Source: Macrolepiota albuminosa
Lineage: Eukaryota; Basidiomycota; Agaricomycetes; Agaricales; Agaricaceae
Assembly (NCBI GenBank): GCA_027475525.1
Contig: JAMWFC010000088.1
Span: forward strand, 1,767,534-1,831,533
Direction: 5' to 3'
DNA length: 64,000 nucleotides
Shown here in pieces: positions 10,748 through 23,059 of this stretch (the first letter of the stretch is position 1; each line of letters opens with the position of its first letter). The position numbers and the translations under genes were made by a program. The notes under the pieces are model-generated. The model saw only the letters and a program-made list of their open reading frames with translations. It was not told the DNA's origin and made no database searches.

Positions 10748-12821
10748 AGAACTTGAACAAGGGAGAGAAAGGATACGCTTTCTCGGGATTGACTTGTGAC
10801 AGATAGCTGTTCTCACGCTTGGGCCTTTGCTTGAAAAAGCAACCAACGTAATTCTGAAATAGAGGTAGGCCTATGTACAATAATGAACAAACGTCCTCTT
10901 CCGCCATATGCCTGTACTGCTGTAAGTGCACACAAGACCTAGACAAGCTTTTTTGGACGTTGCCTGTGGGACGATAAAATGTTTTGGGATCGAGTCTTTT
11001 GGAATCATTTCGGCCAACGACGGCAGTTTAAACATGGTCTAGTGCATCCTTATCGATTGCGCCACTGGTTACTTCGTTTTCGTAGGCCTCGATATCCGCT
11101 TCGGCGTCAGCTCGAATAGACAAGTCACACCGACCGCTCTCGTTTGAACGCCATCGATGGCTGTGGCGACAAAGGAGAATTCATCATCTTTAGTGCTTGC
11201 GCCCTCTACGTCTGCACCTCCTCCTCCATCACGCCCACAATCGACCCCGCCTCCGCCAAACCACAACCTCCAGATATCAAATACCAAACACCATCGGAGA
11301 CCGTTGGAAATCCTTCCATGTGGAGCCTGCCAATGCCCTTGTCCAACCTTCTTCCTCGAGGGCTAGAGCTCCTCGTGACAAGCCCGCAGCCATTGCCGTG
11401 CAGAGTCTGAACTTGGGCATAGGGCATGAGATGCTCCTATCCTCATGCACTCCACTTCCAGCGCCTCTATTTCGGATAACACAGCTCTCCTGTCCGCAAC
11501 TGTCATCGCGCCCTCCTTTCCCTCTGCTAATAGCGTAAGCACGACCTCAGCCTTGGCCTTCACAAGCTTCTAGCTTGCATGCCCATGTATCCTAGTGCGT
11601 TTTGAAGCGGTCCGGGACACGGTGCATGTACACCATGCCAGTGGTGCGTGGGTGTAGGTGCGAGTATGAGCCAACAGCATCATGGTTTAGCGTGAGGGAA
11701 GGAGAATGAGACTATAGATATGATGAGATGAGGATCATGTTGGATGAGGATCAGAAGGAGGAGGATGAGTAGACAGGGAATGGGCATGGGTTGGTCGGTT
11801 CACTGTGAACCAAGAGGAAAGTTGACTACTGAGACAGAGGAGCACGTTAACGGCAGCAAAGAAGTGCGCACCGATGCGGAGTACTCATCCTAAAAACAGG
11901 AGTAGAAGCAAAGACCGAAAGCAAGACCCTGTCCTCTTCGACATTCAAGCACGCGCACGACGATGCCGTGGCATAGGAGACACAGGTGAGAACAAAGCAG
12001 AACAAGTGCTGGGGGTTAGTTATGGAGACAAGGATTAAGAATGGAATTGGGGCGTAGGTTGGCTGGCTTTCGACAATCTTGGTGATATAGTGACTATCTC
12101 TGTCTTTTCTCTTCCATAAAGTGCAGACGACATGACTATAAGGATAAGTACAAAGTAAAAAACCAACGAGAAAGGTTTGGATAGAGGTTCCACACGTGAC
12201 GTTCTCGTCGACCGGCCCGGCTGCTCATGCTCTTGATGGGATCGATATATCTACATGCGAGAGCCAGAGGGGATAGGGAAAAAAACTTCTGGAGGTCGCA
12301 AAGCTGAAACAGGCAGGAAATGGAAACAATCCCTTCATAGCGTGCTCACCAAACTGGGATTCAAATAGACTCCAATCTAATGATTGTCTTTACATTTGTT
12401 CAGAGGCAAAATAATCTTGATCGTTCGTCTACATCAATAATATGACCGTTTCAGGGAAAGACCTTTGTAAAGTTATGTCTTTTTAGCTAATGACTTCAAT
12501 ATAACAGATTTAGGAGGAATCTGGTGTATTCTGTCTGGCCTAAGTTGTATGCAATTATGTCAAGTGACTTATTTATCTTTTAATGTAGTTTCTTTTTTAA
12601 AAAAATTACATCTTGACTGCTAAAACCCATGGTCTGAGCCAAGCCAAGCTGGAGCCAGCCTGGCCAAAGTTGCTAAATTTGCTCGTCAGTCGACGGAGCT
12701 GCCGATCCAAAGGAGACCATCGCGAACGATAGCCATCTACAGCATGTGGGTCAAAGACTTCGTTGGCTCAATTACCTACACGCAGTTGCCAAAATTTGCA
12801 AGTTCACTTTACCCGCTAGAT
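10748..12821. other. Intergenic region, no gene supported
   Basis: This is the 5' flank of the NLR-like gene and the 3' flank of the monooxygenase. Several overlapping short frames at 11069-11563 on both strands are proline- or glycine-rich with no recognisable domain. Around 11690-11790 there is a purine-rich tract with many GATGAG and GGAG words. I see no tRNA-like or other RNA structure. Composition here is ordinary and CpG-containing, unlike the sequence left of about 10150. Confidence 0.45.
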
Positions 12822-14679
12822 TCAAACTACAGTCATCAGACGCTCGGCATCCTTCCAATCATCATCACAGCCTCCCTTTCCAAGCCAGGAAAAAGTTTTG
12901 CCGACCGCTTCACCTATCGGTTTCAAATCAGCTGCATCTGCATCACTTGAGACATTGAAATCAGGATGTATGAAATCATAGAGTAGGCCTTCAGAAATCA
13001 ACAGCGTCAAGGAATTGCAATTATCAAGTAATCAAGGTTTTATTTTACCATTTGACCAAGAGCGCTGTGCAGCGGCCTGTGCCTGCGGTAAACGGACCTT
13101 CTGATAAATCTCGAGGACTTTTGAGAGGTTTGAACGGTTAGTCTTCTCGTGAGCCAGAAGGCGGCCGAGGATATGGGCATCCTAGAGTCGGTTTTGTGAG
13201 TTTCAAACTTTCCTGCCGAAGAGGAGGAACCTTACCTCAATAGCCTGCCCACCTCCGACGCCCTGGTGGGGCATCATAGCATGCGCCTACAAAGAAGTAC
13301 ATTTTCATATTTTACCAAGTCAGGGCTTACTGAGAATGACTAACCGCATCACCAAGTAGACCAACAAGCCCAGAAACGAAAATCGGAAGAGGTTCAACTA
13401 TGTGAATCGCCCAACGGCTCGGTGTTTGTATCATCTGTGGCGAGCAAAGTTAATATACTTTATGAATACTTACTCTATCAGCAATTATGCTCACAGATAC
13501 TGCCTCAACTAAGTCTGGTTCCCAATTTTGATAGCACTCGATAACTTCTTCTTTGGGAACATTGGCTACCCATTCATCGGTAAAAGGCGTTCCAAAACCG
13601 TTCTCCTTGTTGTAGAAGCAGACCAGATTCACGATATCGCCAAACGGATGAGTCACGACGTGCTGAAGTCTCGATCAAGAATGTCTTTGTGTATCAATTT
13701 CTAGTCTTGCGTACCTTCGTTTTTCCGCACCACTAGGGAGCAGGAGTTGAAAACAAAAAGTCAAACAATGTTTTGAGTATACGACTTACAATCCTGGGAT
13801 TATCTAATGCACAACTTTGTGAATTCTTCTCGCGCAGCTTGCTGCGGTCCACCATGCCTCGGTAAACAAGGGTCCCACTAGTAACAATCAGATTGAAATG
13901 AATGCGAAGAACTTGCGCTCCTCACCTCCACGTTGGTTCGCAAAACTTTTCGTATCCTTCAGAAGGGTGAGTTTGAGCTTCTTTCCGGAATAGAGTAGCC
14001 CTCGTGGCAGAGTGGACGCCATCACAGCCAACGAGAATGTCAGCTGTACGAGTAGTGCCATCTTTCAGTTCAATAGTAACACGCCCATCTGACGTTTCCT
14101 CATAGCTTGCGACATGTGACGACGTATGAATTGTGCAGAGGTCGGAAAGTCGCGACTTAAGCATGTCAAGAAGCATTGGGCGCGTAACGGTCAAAGGTCC
14201 ATCTGAAATGGTGGTTGAGTATGAACGATCCACAAAGTCCGTCAAACCATACGTACAAGGCATCATATGGTTGTGAAAATCGATCCCTGTCGTAGGCTGG
14301 TCTGCCTTCCGGAAGATGGGGCCGTTGACTGAATTGGAAAATTAAGCAGTCTCCGTATACAAAAGAATGCGATCATACCCTCTCCATCTTTTGGCAAGGA
14401 AAGGTTTCGTTTTTTAACTTCTTCCTCCAACCCAATATCTTGCAAAGTCTGCCATGTTCGTTTCCAAATAGCGATCCCCGCGCCGATAGATGATATCTTA
14501 TCCTTAGTCTCATAAATATCCACAGCGATGTCATTGGAATGGAAACAGATGAAGGCAGCGAGCGCCAGCCCCCCGATGCCACCGCCACTTATTACATATG
14601 GATGTGTCGGCTTAACGAACGATCCAACAGGACCTGCCACATACCTGATTGCTACACGGAATCGCGGGGATGATGCCAT
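12822..14679 (-). CDS. FAD-dependent aromatic-ring monooxygenase (salicylate hydroxylase-like)
   Basis: Eleven exons fit in phase: 14679-14645, 14587-14379, 14328-14257, 14202-13926, 13877-13790, 13732-13715, 13662-13474, 13434-13345, 13286-13236, 13181-13049, 12988-12822, giving 442 residues, the usual family length. One exon is only 18 nt. The three flavoprotein signatures are present in order: the N-terminal dinucleotide fold SGGGIGGLALAAF directly after the first intron, the DG motif GCDGVHSATR, and GDAAHAMMPHQGVGGGQA near the end, joined across intron 8. WCGKTKHVV and PSRWAIH are also typical. The family hydroxylates aromatic acids such as salicylate or hydroxynicotinate using NAD(P)H and O2; the substrate here is unknown. 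No signal peptide, so probably cytosolic. It diverges from the transporter gene at 17966. Confidence 0.9.
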
Positions 14680-15439
14680 TATTGAATCAATGGTATTGAA
14701 AGGTCACGAAAATGTTCCTTACATACGTTAAGAAAGGGCAGGCAATTATATACCCTACAGCCGCAATTCAAGACCCAAGTTTGGCAAGGCCGTGAATTCT
14801 GATGAAATCAAGTTCGCTCCATGTGTACGCATGACGACCCTTCAAAAATGTGAGAAATGATCGTAAATAGAGTGAGATTAAAACAGGCAGAATTGCAAGT
14901 CCGGCCTTCCAGACTGCCTACTGATGCGTACATAAGTACTGGTCGGCATCATTCCACAAATATGGATAAATAACACAAAAATAACAAGCCTATCAACTTA
15001 CATCCAACTGACGATTTTCTTCCTTCTTGTAATTTTCTCCATTCATTTGGCTATTCTTCAGTTTAACATAGTCCGGCAAACTCACTCCAGGGTCTCACCT
15101 TAACCAACCTGAAACTTGAGAATAATCCTGTTCTTCGGAAGAGATTCTTATGGATGAATGAATGATGCTCTCCTTCTATAGATGCCGAGGACCCACTCAG
15201 ATATATTGACATTAAGACCTTCTTCCGGAGGATGCAACTCGCTTGACTTCTTGTTGGAATCTGTTTTTCGTTGTAAATACTCCCAATCACTCGCGGGTTC
15301 GATTCCCAACCAACCGAGACGTCTGGGAGGCTATATAGTGTCGCTCCGCCTACTCCATCAGGAGGTGAACCTCACAATGGAGAGCTTTAAGATTTATGAG
15401 AACGATTATGCCAGTCCTTGATGCCTTTCTTATGCAAGT
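14680..15439. other. Intergenic region upstream of the monooxygenase
   Basis: This holds the monooxygenase promoter on the minus strand. Short frames at 15063-15290 (-) and 15182-15421 (+) show no domain. The word GGTTCGATTCC near 15303 resembles a tRNA T-arm but no acceptor, D or anticodon arms pair around it. Nothing else is supported. Confidence 0.4.
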
Positions 15440-15860
15440 CGGCTAAGGGTGGTGGATATGTCCTTAGTGTTGCCGTTTCACAGTATCTAAGACGAAGCGC
15501 GCGCTTGCTATTGTGGCCTTTGGAGCTTCCATTGGAGCAATCATCCCTCCCATCATTCTTAACAATCTTTTCGGAAAGCTAGGGTTTGAAAACTCCGTTC
15601 GCGCCAGCGCTGGTGTAGAGACTGTTAATATTGATCACATGTTCCTTGTTGAGGACTCGGGTGCCGACTACGAAAGCTCTAATGCAGGCCAACAGGAACG
15701 TTCTCAAAAATTTAATATGGATGGAGCACATTGCGTCTGCTTTTGAATCTGTCTTTGGCTTTTTTTCGACTGGATTTCTATTTTCCTCAGTTTTATCTTC
15801 AGCTCGACGCCATGAATCTCAAGTTGAACGAATATTTTGTATTCTACTAATTGAATGACG
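15440..15860 (+). pseudogene. Broken MFS monocarboxylate-porter-type gene fragment
   Basis: One frame gives TKRALAIVAFGASIGAIIPP and then NNLFGKLGFENSVRASAGV (about 15491-15620). The frame then shifts: CSLLRTRVPTTKALMQANRN is in another frame (15640-15700), and FYLQLDAMNLKLNEYFVFY (about 15793-15850) in a third. These blocks follow each other in the order expected for the middle of fungal monocarboxylate-transporter-like MFS proteins, where ASIGxxIHPIxLNNL and YLQLDAxxxxL occur. I find neither N-terminal nor C-terminal halves and no introns that repair the frame. It appears to be a relic, perhaps of a former neighbour of the transporter at 17966. Confidence 0.65.
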
Positions 15861-17965
15861 CTTTATTTTCTATTTGCCCTTTTCATACGAATATTTCTCT
15901 TATCTTACTTGATTCCATACAGCTCATCATTCTCAGCTTTTATGGCAAGTTTTCAGTCGTCCTGTGAGTTTCATATCTCTCATTCCTCTCGACATAGGCA
16001 TTGGCATTGGTAAGCTATATAAATCACGCACCACACTTGTGTGTCAATGAACTGATGAGCCCCGCTAGGCACGCCTATCGAAGGCGCTTTGCTTACCAAG
16101 TAGTTTTTGTGGCGGCAATCAGCAGATTTCTGGCCGGCTTGTATCTTTTTGATATACGACTGTATATCTAATCGCAGGAATGGCATAGATCACAAGCATG
16201 ATTGGGAGCGCGTTTTTCACAACTTCCTCATTCACACTTCCTCATCGTCGAAACAGAGTGGTTAAGAAAGGCATGCACGATGAAAACTCGGCGTGTCGCC
16301 ATGAAAAGAGAATTACTCTCTTCTCTGTTGGGAACATTTTTTGGAATCGGAAGAATAACTGCTCAACCACATCTTGAGCTTGATGGTGTCTGTTGTTCCT
16401 ACAGTCCAGAGATAGTACCTGACCTGCCTGCTCAACCACCGTCTTCGATTGAGATTTCCTCCCGCTCCGTTTTGGAATAGATCGATTTTTCCTCTCTGGT
16501 ACAATCAGTGTATTCGGGGTTCGCTGTTCTTCTAAAAGACCTTGTGTGTTGATGGTTACGTGAGTCGAGAGAATCTTACGTCGCCTGGAAGAAACTAGAT
16601 AACTGTTCACATTGGCGGACAGTTTAAAACTAAGCTCCAAATTGAGCTTGGCTAGATGTAAAGGTATCGGGAAATTGCTTGTGGTTTCTAATGACAGTAC
16701 AGAGTTATCCAACGCGCCTTCGGAAACCGCTCTTTTTCTACAAAGTAGCTTCTAACAATCTAAATGTAACTTGCACGTGTAAATTTTCCGAACGCACACA
16801 CAGTTCAATACGAGCGCTGAGCAATTTTCATGGGTTGATAACTGTCGCGCCGATTCATTGTTGAATTGGCCTGGTGTGTTATCAATACGAGCGCTGAGCA
16901 ATTTTCATGGGTTGATAACTGTCGCGCCGATTCATTGTTGAATTGGCCTGGTGTGTTACGAATGATGAAAAATTCTGATCATGCAGGACGTAACTAAACG
17001 ATCTTAGAGTAAAAAGACCGCACCAATCAACTCCCAGGTACAAAAGTAGGTAATAAAAGTGCATAAGATTGAAAGCAAGAACGACAACAACAGGATACAA
17101 AATTTTGAGCGGCATACCCTGACGAATAAAGGCCGTGTGGCAAAGGGACGGCCAGGCGACGTCCAAAGGTGTTCTAGGTTGGAGGCGGACTTGTCATGTG
17201 GGAAACCGAATGACAAATAAAGTAGCAGTCGGGACCCGGCTACAAAGGTTGCCGGTCATGGACGAGAACATCACATGTGGAATCCCATCACTTCACATGT
17301 GGTTGGCGACTCCTATCCATAGCTAGCCGTCGTCAACCCTGTCTGTGCCTTCCGTTCCGTCTCCGCGATTACAATCTAGTCCCCATCGACCACCCATCAA
17401 GGAAAATGTTTTTATGTTTTTCGTAACCGCAATTGATTGACATGTAGAATCATCATTGTACGCTTGCCTTGGAATTCTGTTTCGCGCTAATTTTCTGACG
17501 GGTTTGTGACCATAGAGACATGTTTTGCTAGCTATACGATGTCCCACAGTTGTACTGGGTTCCTTACTGCTGTTTGTTTAGGCGACATACGTGGAAATTC
17601 ATATTCTCTTTTCTGCCAAGTCGCAAGGAAGACTCCTGAGCGCTAGGGCCACCCAACTGGCGCCCGGATCCGTATTCAAAGAGAAAATTATTAAACGTGC
17701 CCGATATCTGCTTCGGGATTGATTTCAAATTCGTTAACCTTTACCCCACACGAAGTCTCAGGTCTCGTGATGCACCCCTGAGTCCGCACCCCACATTACC
17801 CCACACCACGTCGCATAACAAAGGGCTCGGCTGAACCCTGTGACAGGAGTGCCCCTGGCCTTAAACTCCATTTGGCGATGCATGCCTTGAAATTAGCTTC
17901 TCCTGAATTTTTCAGTAGTATTCTGAATGTTATAAAGGTATGAAGTTGTCGCGAGACAATTCGCC
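15861..17965. other. Intergenic region with one 77-bp duplication
   Basis: No gene is supported. A 156-codon frame at 16242-16712 (-) and others at 16882-17166 (-) have no recognisable domain and mixed composition. A perfect 77-bp tandem duplication lies at 16805-16881 and 16882-16958. TATAAA at 17931 lies only 30 nt before the transporter ATG at 17966, so it is too close to act as a TATA box for a transcript starting upstream of that ATG. Confidence 0.4.
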
Positions 17966-20222
17966 ATGGCCCCATCTTCTAACCATTCCGAGCTTTCTGA
18001 GAACCACGTCAAGGATGTCGAGAAGGACATCATAGAGGAGTATCCTCCTGGATTCGAGAAGAGGACAGTGTACGCGTGTCATCTTCCTTTGTGATTTACA
18101 TGCACTGACAACGACGCCATAGTCGACGGGTCGACCTTCACATCCTTCCCCTCTTTGGTCTACTCTATGCCGTCTCCGTACTAGACAGAATAAATCTCGG
18201 CGTTGCCCGCGTCGCCGGAATGGGTAAAGATCTGGTATTATCCATTTTTAAATTAGACAAATTATGTCTTCATTAATGAACCCTTAGAATCTCACCGTTG
18301 GCGACCGGTACAGCATTGCATCTTGTGTTTACTTCATACCCTATGTTCTTGCGTATGTGGTTATTGTCATCTCTGCCGACCTATCTGCTGATGACTCGTT
18401 CACAGCCAGCTACCGAGTAACCTCATTGTGCAAAAGATTGGTCCTCGCATATGGCTCTCGATCTGCGTTGTTGGATGGGGCGCGGCACAACTGGGAATGG
18501 GCTTCGTCCCCCAGTGGGGCTACCTTGTTCTTTGTCGCGTCTTCCTTGGTTTCTTCGAGGTAAGTCACCTGAGATGATAGGGGAATAAGGATTGATCATT
18601 CACATTCAGGCCGGCCTCTTACCTGCCCTAGTGTTCGTTACCTCAACATGGTACGGTTTTTATCTTCATTGCTCCCTGCACTTCACAATTGGCTTATCCG
18701 AATGATACAGGTACATGAGGAATGAGGTGCAAAAACGAGTCGCCGGCTTCTATCTCTTCTCGATCCTTATCGGAGGGTTCGGTCCAATCATTGGTAGGTA
18801 GACCAATCAATCGTAATTATCAAATCTCAACAGAATACAGGTTATGCATTAACCTTGATTGCCCCTCGCGGTGGGCTCAACGGTTGGCAATGGATCTTTG
18901 TGCGTTTACTCATTCAGTTGTGCTGAACTATAATGACACTCTCATAGACCATTGAAGGCGCTGTTACAATCGTCGTTGGCTTTTTATGTTACGTTGTCTT
19001 CCCAAATTTCCCCGACAAGAACCGTTTCTTGTCTTCGGAACAGACAAAGGTTCAGTTTCATTTTGTACATGTACTTCCTTTTGATTCTGATATCATGGTA
19101 GCTGATGCTTGATCGCGTTGAGAGAGATCGAGGTGACTCTATGCCAGACAAGATGACCAGGCAGAAGCTTTTCCTTCACCTGCGCGACTGGAAGATCTGG
19201 ACATTTGGTACGTTTCTAACCTATGTCACATTCACGGGATCCTTAAGGGCTTCTTTAGCTCTCATGTTGATGTGTGCGACAGTTCCTACCTACGTCACAG
19301 GTGCGTGTCTGTTCTGTAATATTCTATCGATAATTGAAAGCGTTCAAGGGTACTTTATCCCTATCATCCTTTCTACCATGGGATACAGCGTGCGGGAATC
19401 TCTACTCCTGTCGGCCCCGCCTGGTGTCCTCGCTGTACGCCACTTTACACCTGCTATCTGTACGGATCTAACCTCAATGGACAGGCCTTCTTCTGCTTCG
19501 TATTTGCCTGGATTTCCGACAAACTCCTGCAAAGAGCCCTCCTCATCGCCGTCCAGACCATTATCACCATCATTGGGCTAGTCTTGGCAGCCTATACGAC
19601 GGGTAATGGAGTTCGCTACTTCGGTATGTTCCCTTATTACATGGGAAGTTGGAGGAATATCTGATTTTCGGATAGGGCTCTGTTTAATTACCATCGGATC
19701 CTGCGCCTCTGTTCCTGGTATTCTATCATATGTAAGATCGAATTCTAATACTGCGACAAATGCACTTACCCTTCGAAACAGAGTGCCAACAACGTGGTAA
19801 CCCACAGCAAGGTATATTCTTGTTCTTCTCTACGAGAAGACCTCATGTTGATCGTTTTGAACAGCGGTCCGTTTCAACTGCGATTATCATTGCATTTGCG
19901 GGCATTGCAGGTGTATTTGCCACGACTGTGTAAGCTTTCACAATTCGATCATTGAACTCATTGATCAATATGGCCTATTACAGATTCCGCCAGAAAGACT
20001 ACCCGAGGCACGTCATTCGAACTCAACAACCGTGAAAACTGTACTAACTTTATGCCTTTGCACAGGTACCTCAACGGGATTTGGGCTGTGATGGGCTGCC
20101 AGTTCTTCTTGCTCGTCTTACTTGGTGTGACCACATTCACGTTCATACGGAGGAACAAGCTGGCTCGTGAAGGCAAAATGGGCCCCTTGGAAGGTCAACC
20201 AGGATTTTATTACACAACCTAA
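17966..20222 (+). CDS. MFS transporter, anion:cation symporter (Dal5/Tna1-like) family
   Basis: Seventeen exons give 474 residues with every phase agreeing: 17966-18069, 18123-18234, 18288-18352, 18406-18559, 18610-18650, 18711-18793, 18841-18899, 18948-19049, 19102-19207, 19259-19300, 19349-19434, 19485-19623, 19676-19731, 19782-19811, 19865-19929, 19984-20007, 20066-20222. Family blocks: RRVDLHILPLFGLLYA, LDRINLGVARVAGMGKDL, then WYMRNEVQKRVAGFY after helix 4, and NNVVTHSKRSVSTAI with RQKDYPRYLNGIW near the end. The intron 20008-20065 has a GC donor (GAG/GCACGT) and an AG acceptor. The family imports organic anions such as nicotinate, allantoate or pantothenate; the substrate is unknown. 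A plasma-membrane location is inferred. It diverges from the monooxygenase. Confidence 0.88.
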
Positions 20223-21038
20223 ATATAAGTATGTCAAAGACGGCCTTAATGGCCTTGGTACGCGTAGAATCATATCTTCCTGCATATTGTAACAACCAGC
20301 ATCTCATTTTCCAGTAACGAGCAGTCTGCAATATAAATGTTTCTTGATCATCCTTTCGATCGATTTAAGACGTCGATTCGACATTGACTCTTTGACAAAC
20401 TGTTGGAGATCGATTTACCTTTCATTCCCTTAATTGTCTAATGTTTCATTTCACATTGGGATTGACTGCTGACCGCAAACCCTTTCGTATCTCTGCTTGT
20501 CTTATTACTGAGTTTATTTGCATCTATGTATTATGCAGACGCCTCAGTTTTGTATGATTGCACATCGCAATGAAAATAAGAAAAACTCGACGCAAGATAA
20601 GGGTCCCAGCCACTCCATCCCTGCGGAGTGGTCCCATCGAGTCATGACGATCAATGTACCGTTTGAATCGCAAACGACCTTTTGCTTGAAAAATCACGAG
20701 AGTATGATAACCACGCTCTACTACAACCTGTAAACGACATCAGTCTGGGTTGAGTTTAAGCTCTCCATAAACAGTCTTCTTCTGGCCCGGCTCCTCCCCA
20801 AGTTCTCGGCGACTCTCTGTCTTCTGATGATGAAGTTTCAAACAAGTAACAGTTAACAGCGTTTTTAGTAGATAAAACTAGTCGTTTCTTGGAAAACAAG
20901 TGGTATTTAATTGTGACGCAAGTATACCTAAGTATACTTTTTCTAATAGCCATCTCAAAGGAATCCGTGCGCTCATGTCTTTCTATTTCGTTTCACCACC
21001 TACGTCATGTCAACACCTATTGCACTGATTTCAAGTCC
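20223..21038. other. Convergent intergenic region
   Basis: This lies between the 3' ends of the transporter (+) and the DUF6534 gene (-). Short frames at 20518-20733 and 20889-21083 show nothing recognisable. No repeat or RNA feature was seen. Confidence 0.4.
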
Positions 21039-23059
21039 TCATTTCTTGCCTTGAGTGGTTGTGAGGTCCGAGAGATGCATTGACCAAGTGCCCTTAAGAT
21101 TCCTTCGCGCGTTTTTTCGTGAATTCAAACTGCCGAGTTATATCAGTGGCCAACTAAGAGATGCAAAGAGCAGTTAGAGCGCGACATACGTCACCTGGAT
21201 TATAAGGGGGTTGTTACTTCCGCAGTTAGTAAAACCTAAGTCATCAGACTACTCGCCAGGATCGAATTGACGTAAACTGTTTGACTATTCTAAGTAAGTA
21301 GAAAGAGCTGATTGTTAAATGCGTACATTTCCCACTAATTTCGATGAAAGCTGTCCAAAATTGTGAGAGGATCATAGATATTACTTGTGTAGACCTACCA
21401 CTGAACGAGACACTGTTGCGCGGCGTGGCATAGAACTTGCAAATTTCAGTCTAAACAACCTCATTCTGGCATGGAACAAAAAAGACCGGGGCTCACAGTG
21501 ACCAACGTACATATAGCGATAATGCTTGTTACAGCTCCAACATTGATGCTAGAAAAGTTGTCATCGGTAATCATGAATCTAAAGGTTTTTTTATAGTCAT
21601 ACCTAAGAAGTATTAAACGATTGATCAAGCTCTCCGAGCTTGAGGTCGTGGAAGAAGATTCAAATTGGCATTGCAAAATCTGATTTTCACTCACCATGAT
21701 ATACCAGAACGCAAACAATTCAAGAAGTACACAAGAGCCAGGCATATTGAAAGATCACAGACCACCGTGGCGGCCCATGTGGCTGAGGCAAGCCTCTACA
21801 TGGTACCATAGGGTGTAAGATTAAGTCTGAAATTGTTTACCAGCAAATTACTTGCTTGTAGGAGTCCTTCTCGAGCTGCCTCGTTTGTCGGATCGCCAAA
21901 CCTAAATCAGATTCACTTAGTATAACCAAGAACGTGGGATTGTAAATGTTATAAGATACAATTGAATAGCGGTCGCTGGCATGAAACCAATCTATAAAAT
22001 TCAATACTTCTCTGGATTATTTAGGACCCACCGAGCCCTGCACCTGTATACCGATATTTTTGCAGGTCTGAAAAACTGAGGCAAAACGTTTTACGTACAA
22101 CATTGTACAACGTTTGCGGTAAGCTGGAATCAAAAGAATCAGAAAAATGAACAGGACATCAATAGAAATACTTACTATGAGTCCCGTAATCAGTCTTCCC
22201 CATCTATGCGCGTTACTTACTGCGTGTATTCATTGATAAACTGCAGTAAAGAATGATGTTTTGACAAACATGTTTTCACCCTCCAAGTGTAAAAGCTGTA
22301 CACAGAGTGAGAACTCGATACAATGACCAGGATCTTAACAAAACACTTCACATTTGGACAACGGTTGTGATAATAAACTGAATATGCATTTCCATCATTA
22401 GCATGCGGACAATGACTTTCCAATCGAGGTATACCGTGATCACGACCGAAGCCTGATGAGCATTTTTTAAGTCATGATTAACCAGATGGATCGTAAAAAA
22501 ATACCGCAAATTCTCTACATCAAGGTTTCGCAAGAAAAGAATGTCTGAACTGAACTTAGTGATTGTTGATTAGACTTACGTGATTATTAAATCCGTTCCT
22601 CCTATGTTTTCCAGCACCCTGCAATAGACAAAAACAAAATGCGACGTTCGTGAGAGAAGTGCTACATGAGCCACTTCAAGTACACTGAGATACGGTCAGA
22701 CGGTACAGAGAAATTGGGGATGTGGCGAACAGAAGACATCCGATCTACGGGAATGTAACTCAGTACAGTGATATAAAAAATGGCTAGGCAGGTTACTATT
22801 TACCGTGACTTTAATGAGTACATGGTCATGAGGATATGTGCGATAGTAATAAGCCGCTTGTGAGCACAAAACCCCGAAAAGACTTGGACTTGTCATTGAC
22901 AGTTTGTATACCTTGGATGAAGTTACTTTACAAGTAGCCCGCCATCATCCCTAAAGCAAAGCACCTCAACTAGGGCAGATAACAGACATATGAGAGCTCA
23001 CCTATAAGCAAAGGTCCTTCATCAGAAGCAATCTTAATTTTGTCCGCAAGAGAAAGCAT
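21039..23059 (-). CDS. DUF6534-type seven-transmembrane protein
   Basis: The start at 23059 gives MLSLADKIKIASDEGPLLI, then exons 22950-22932 and 22888-22804 continue in phase as MMAGYF and PSLFGVLCSQAAYYYRTYP. This is the DUF6534 opening (GPLLIG, xLFGVxxxQxxYYxRxYPxD). Later exons on the same strand give ASATWAATVVCDLSICLALV and SESLINRLILL joined to INVGAVTSIIAICTLV, the highly conserved SLINRLIxxxINxGxxTS block. The end FYATPRNSVSF and NSRKNARRNLKGTWSMHL to the stop at 21039 matches the usual xLNxRxxxR tail. Exons between 22800 and 21850 are only partly resolved. The family is large in basidiomycetes, of unknown function, and integral to membranes. Confidence 0.7.

Noticed and set aside
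15291..15320. tRNA T-arm-like GGTTCGATTCC
   Set aside because: No matching acceptor stem, D-arm or anticodon arm could be paired around it.
16242..16712. 156-codon minus-strand frame
   Set aside because: No domain, no plausible exon partners and no supporting composition; treated as chance.
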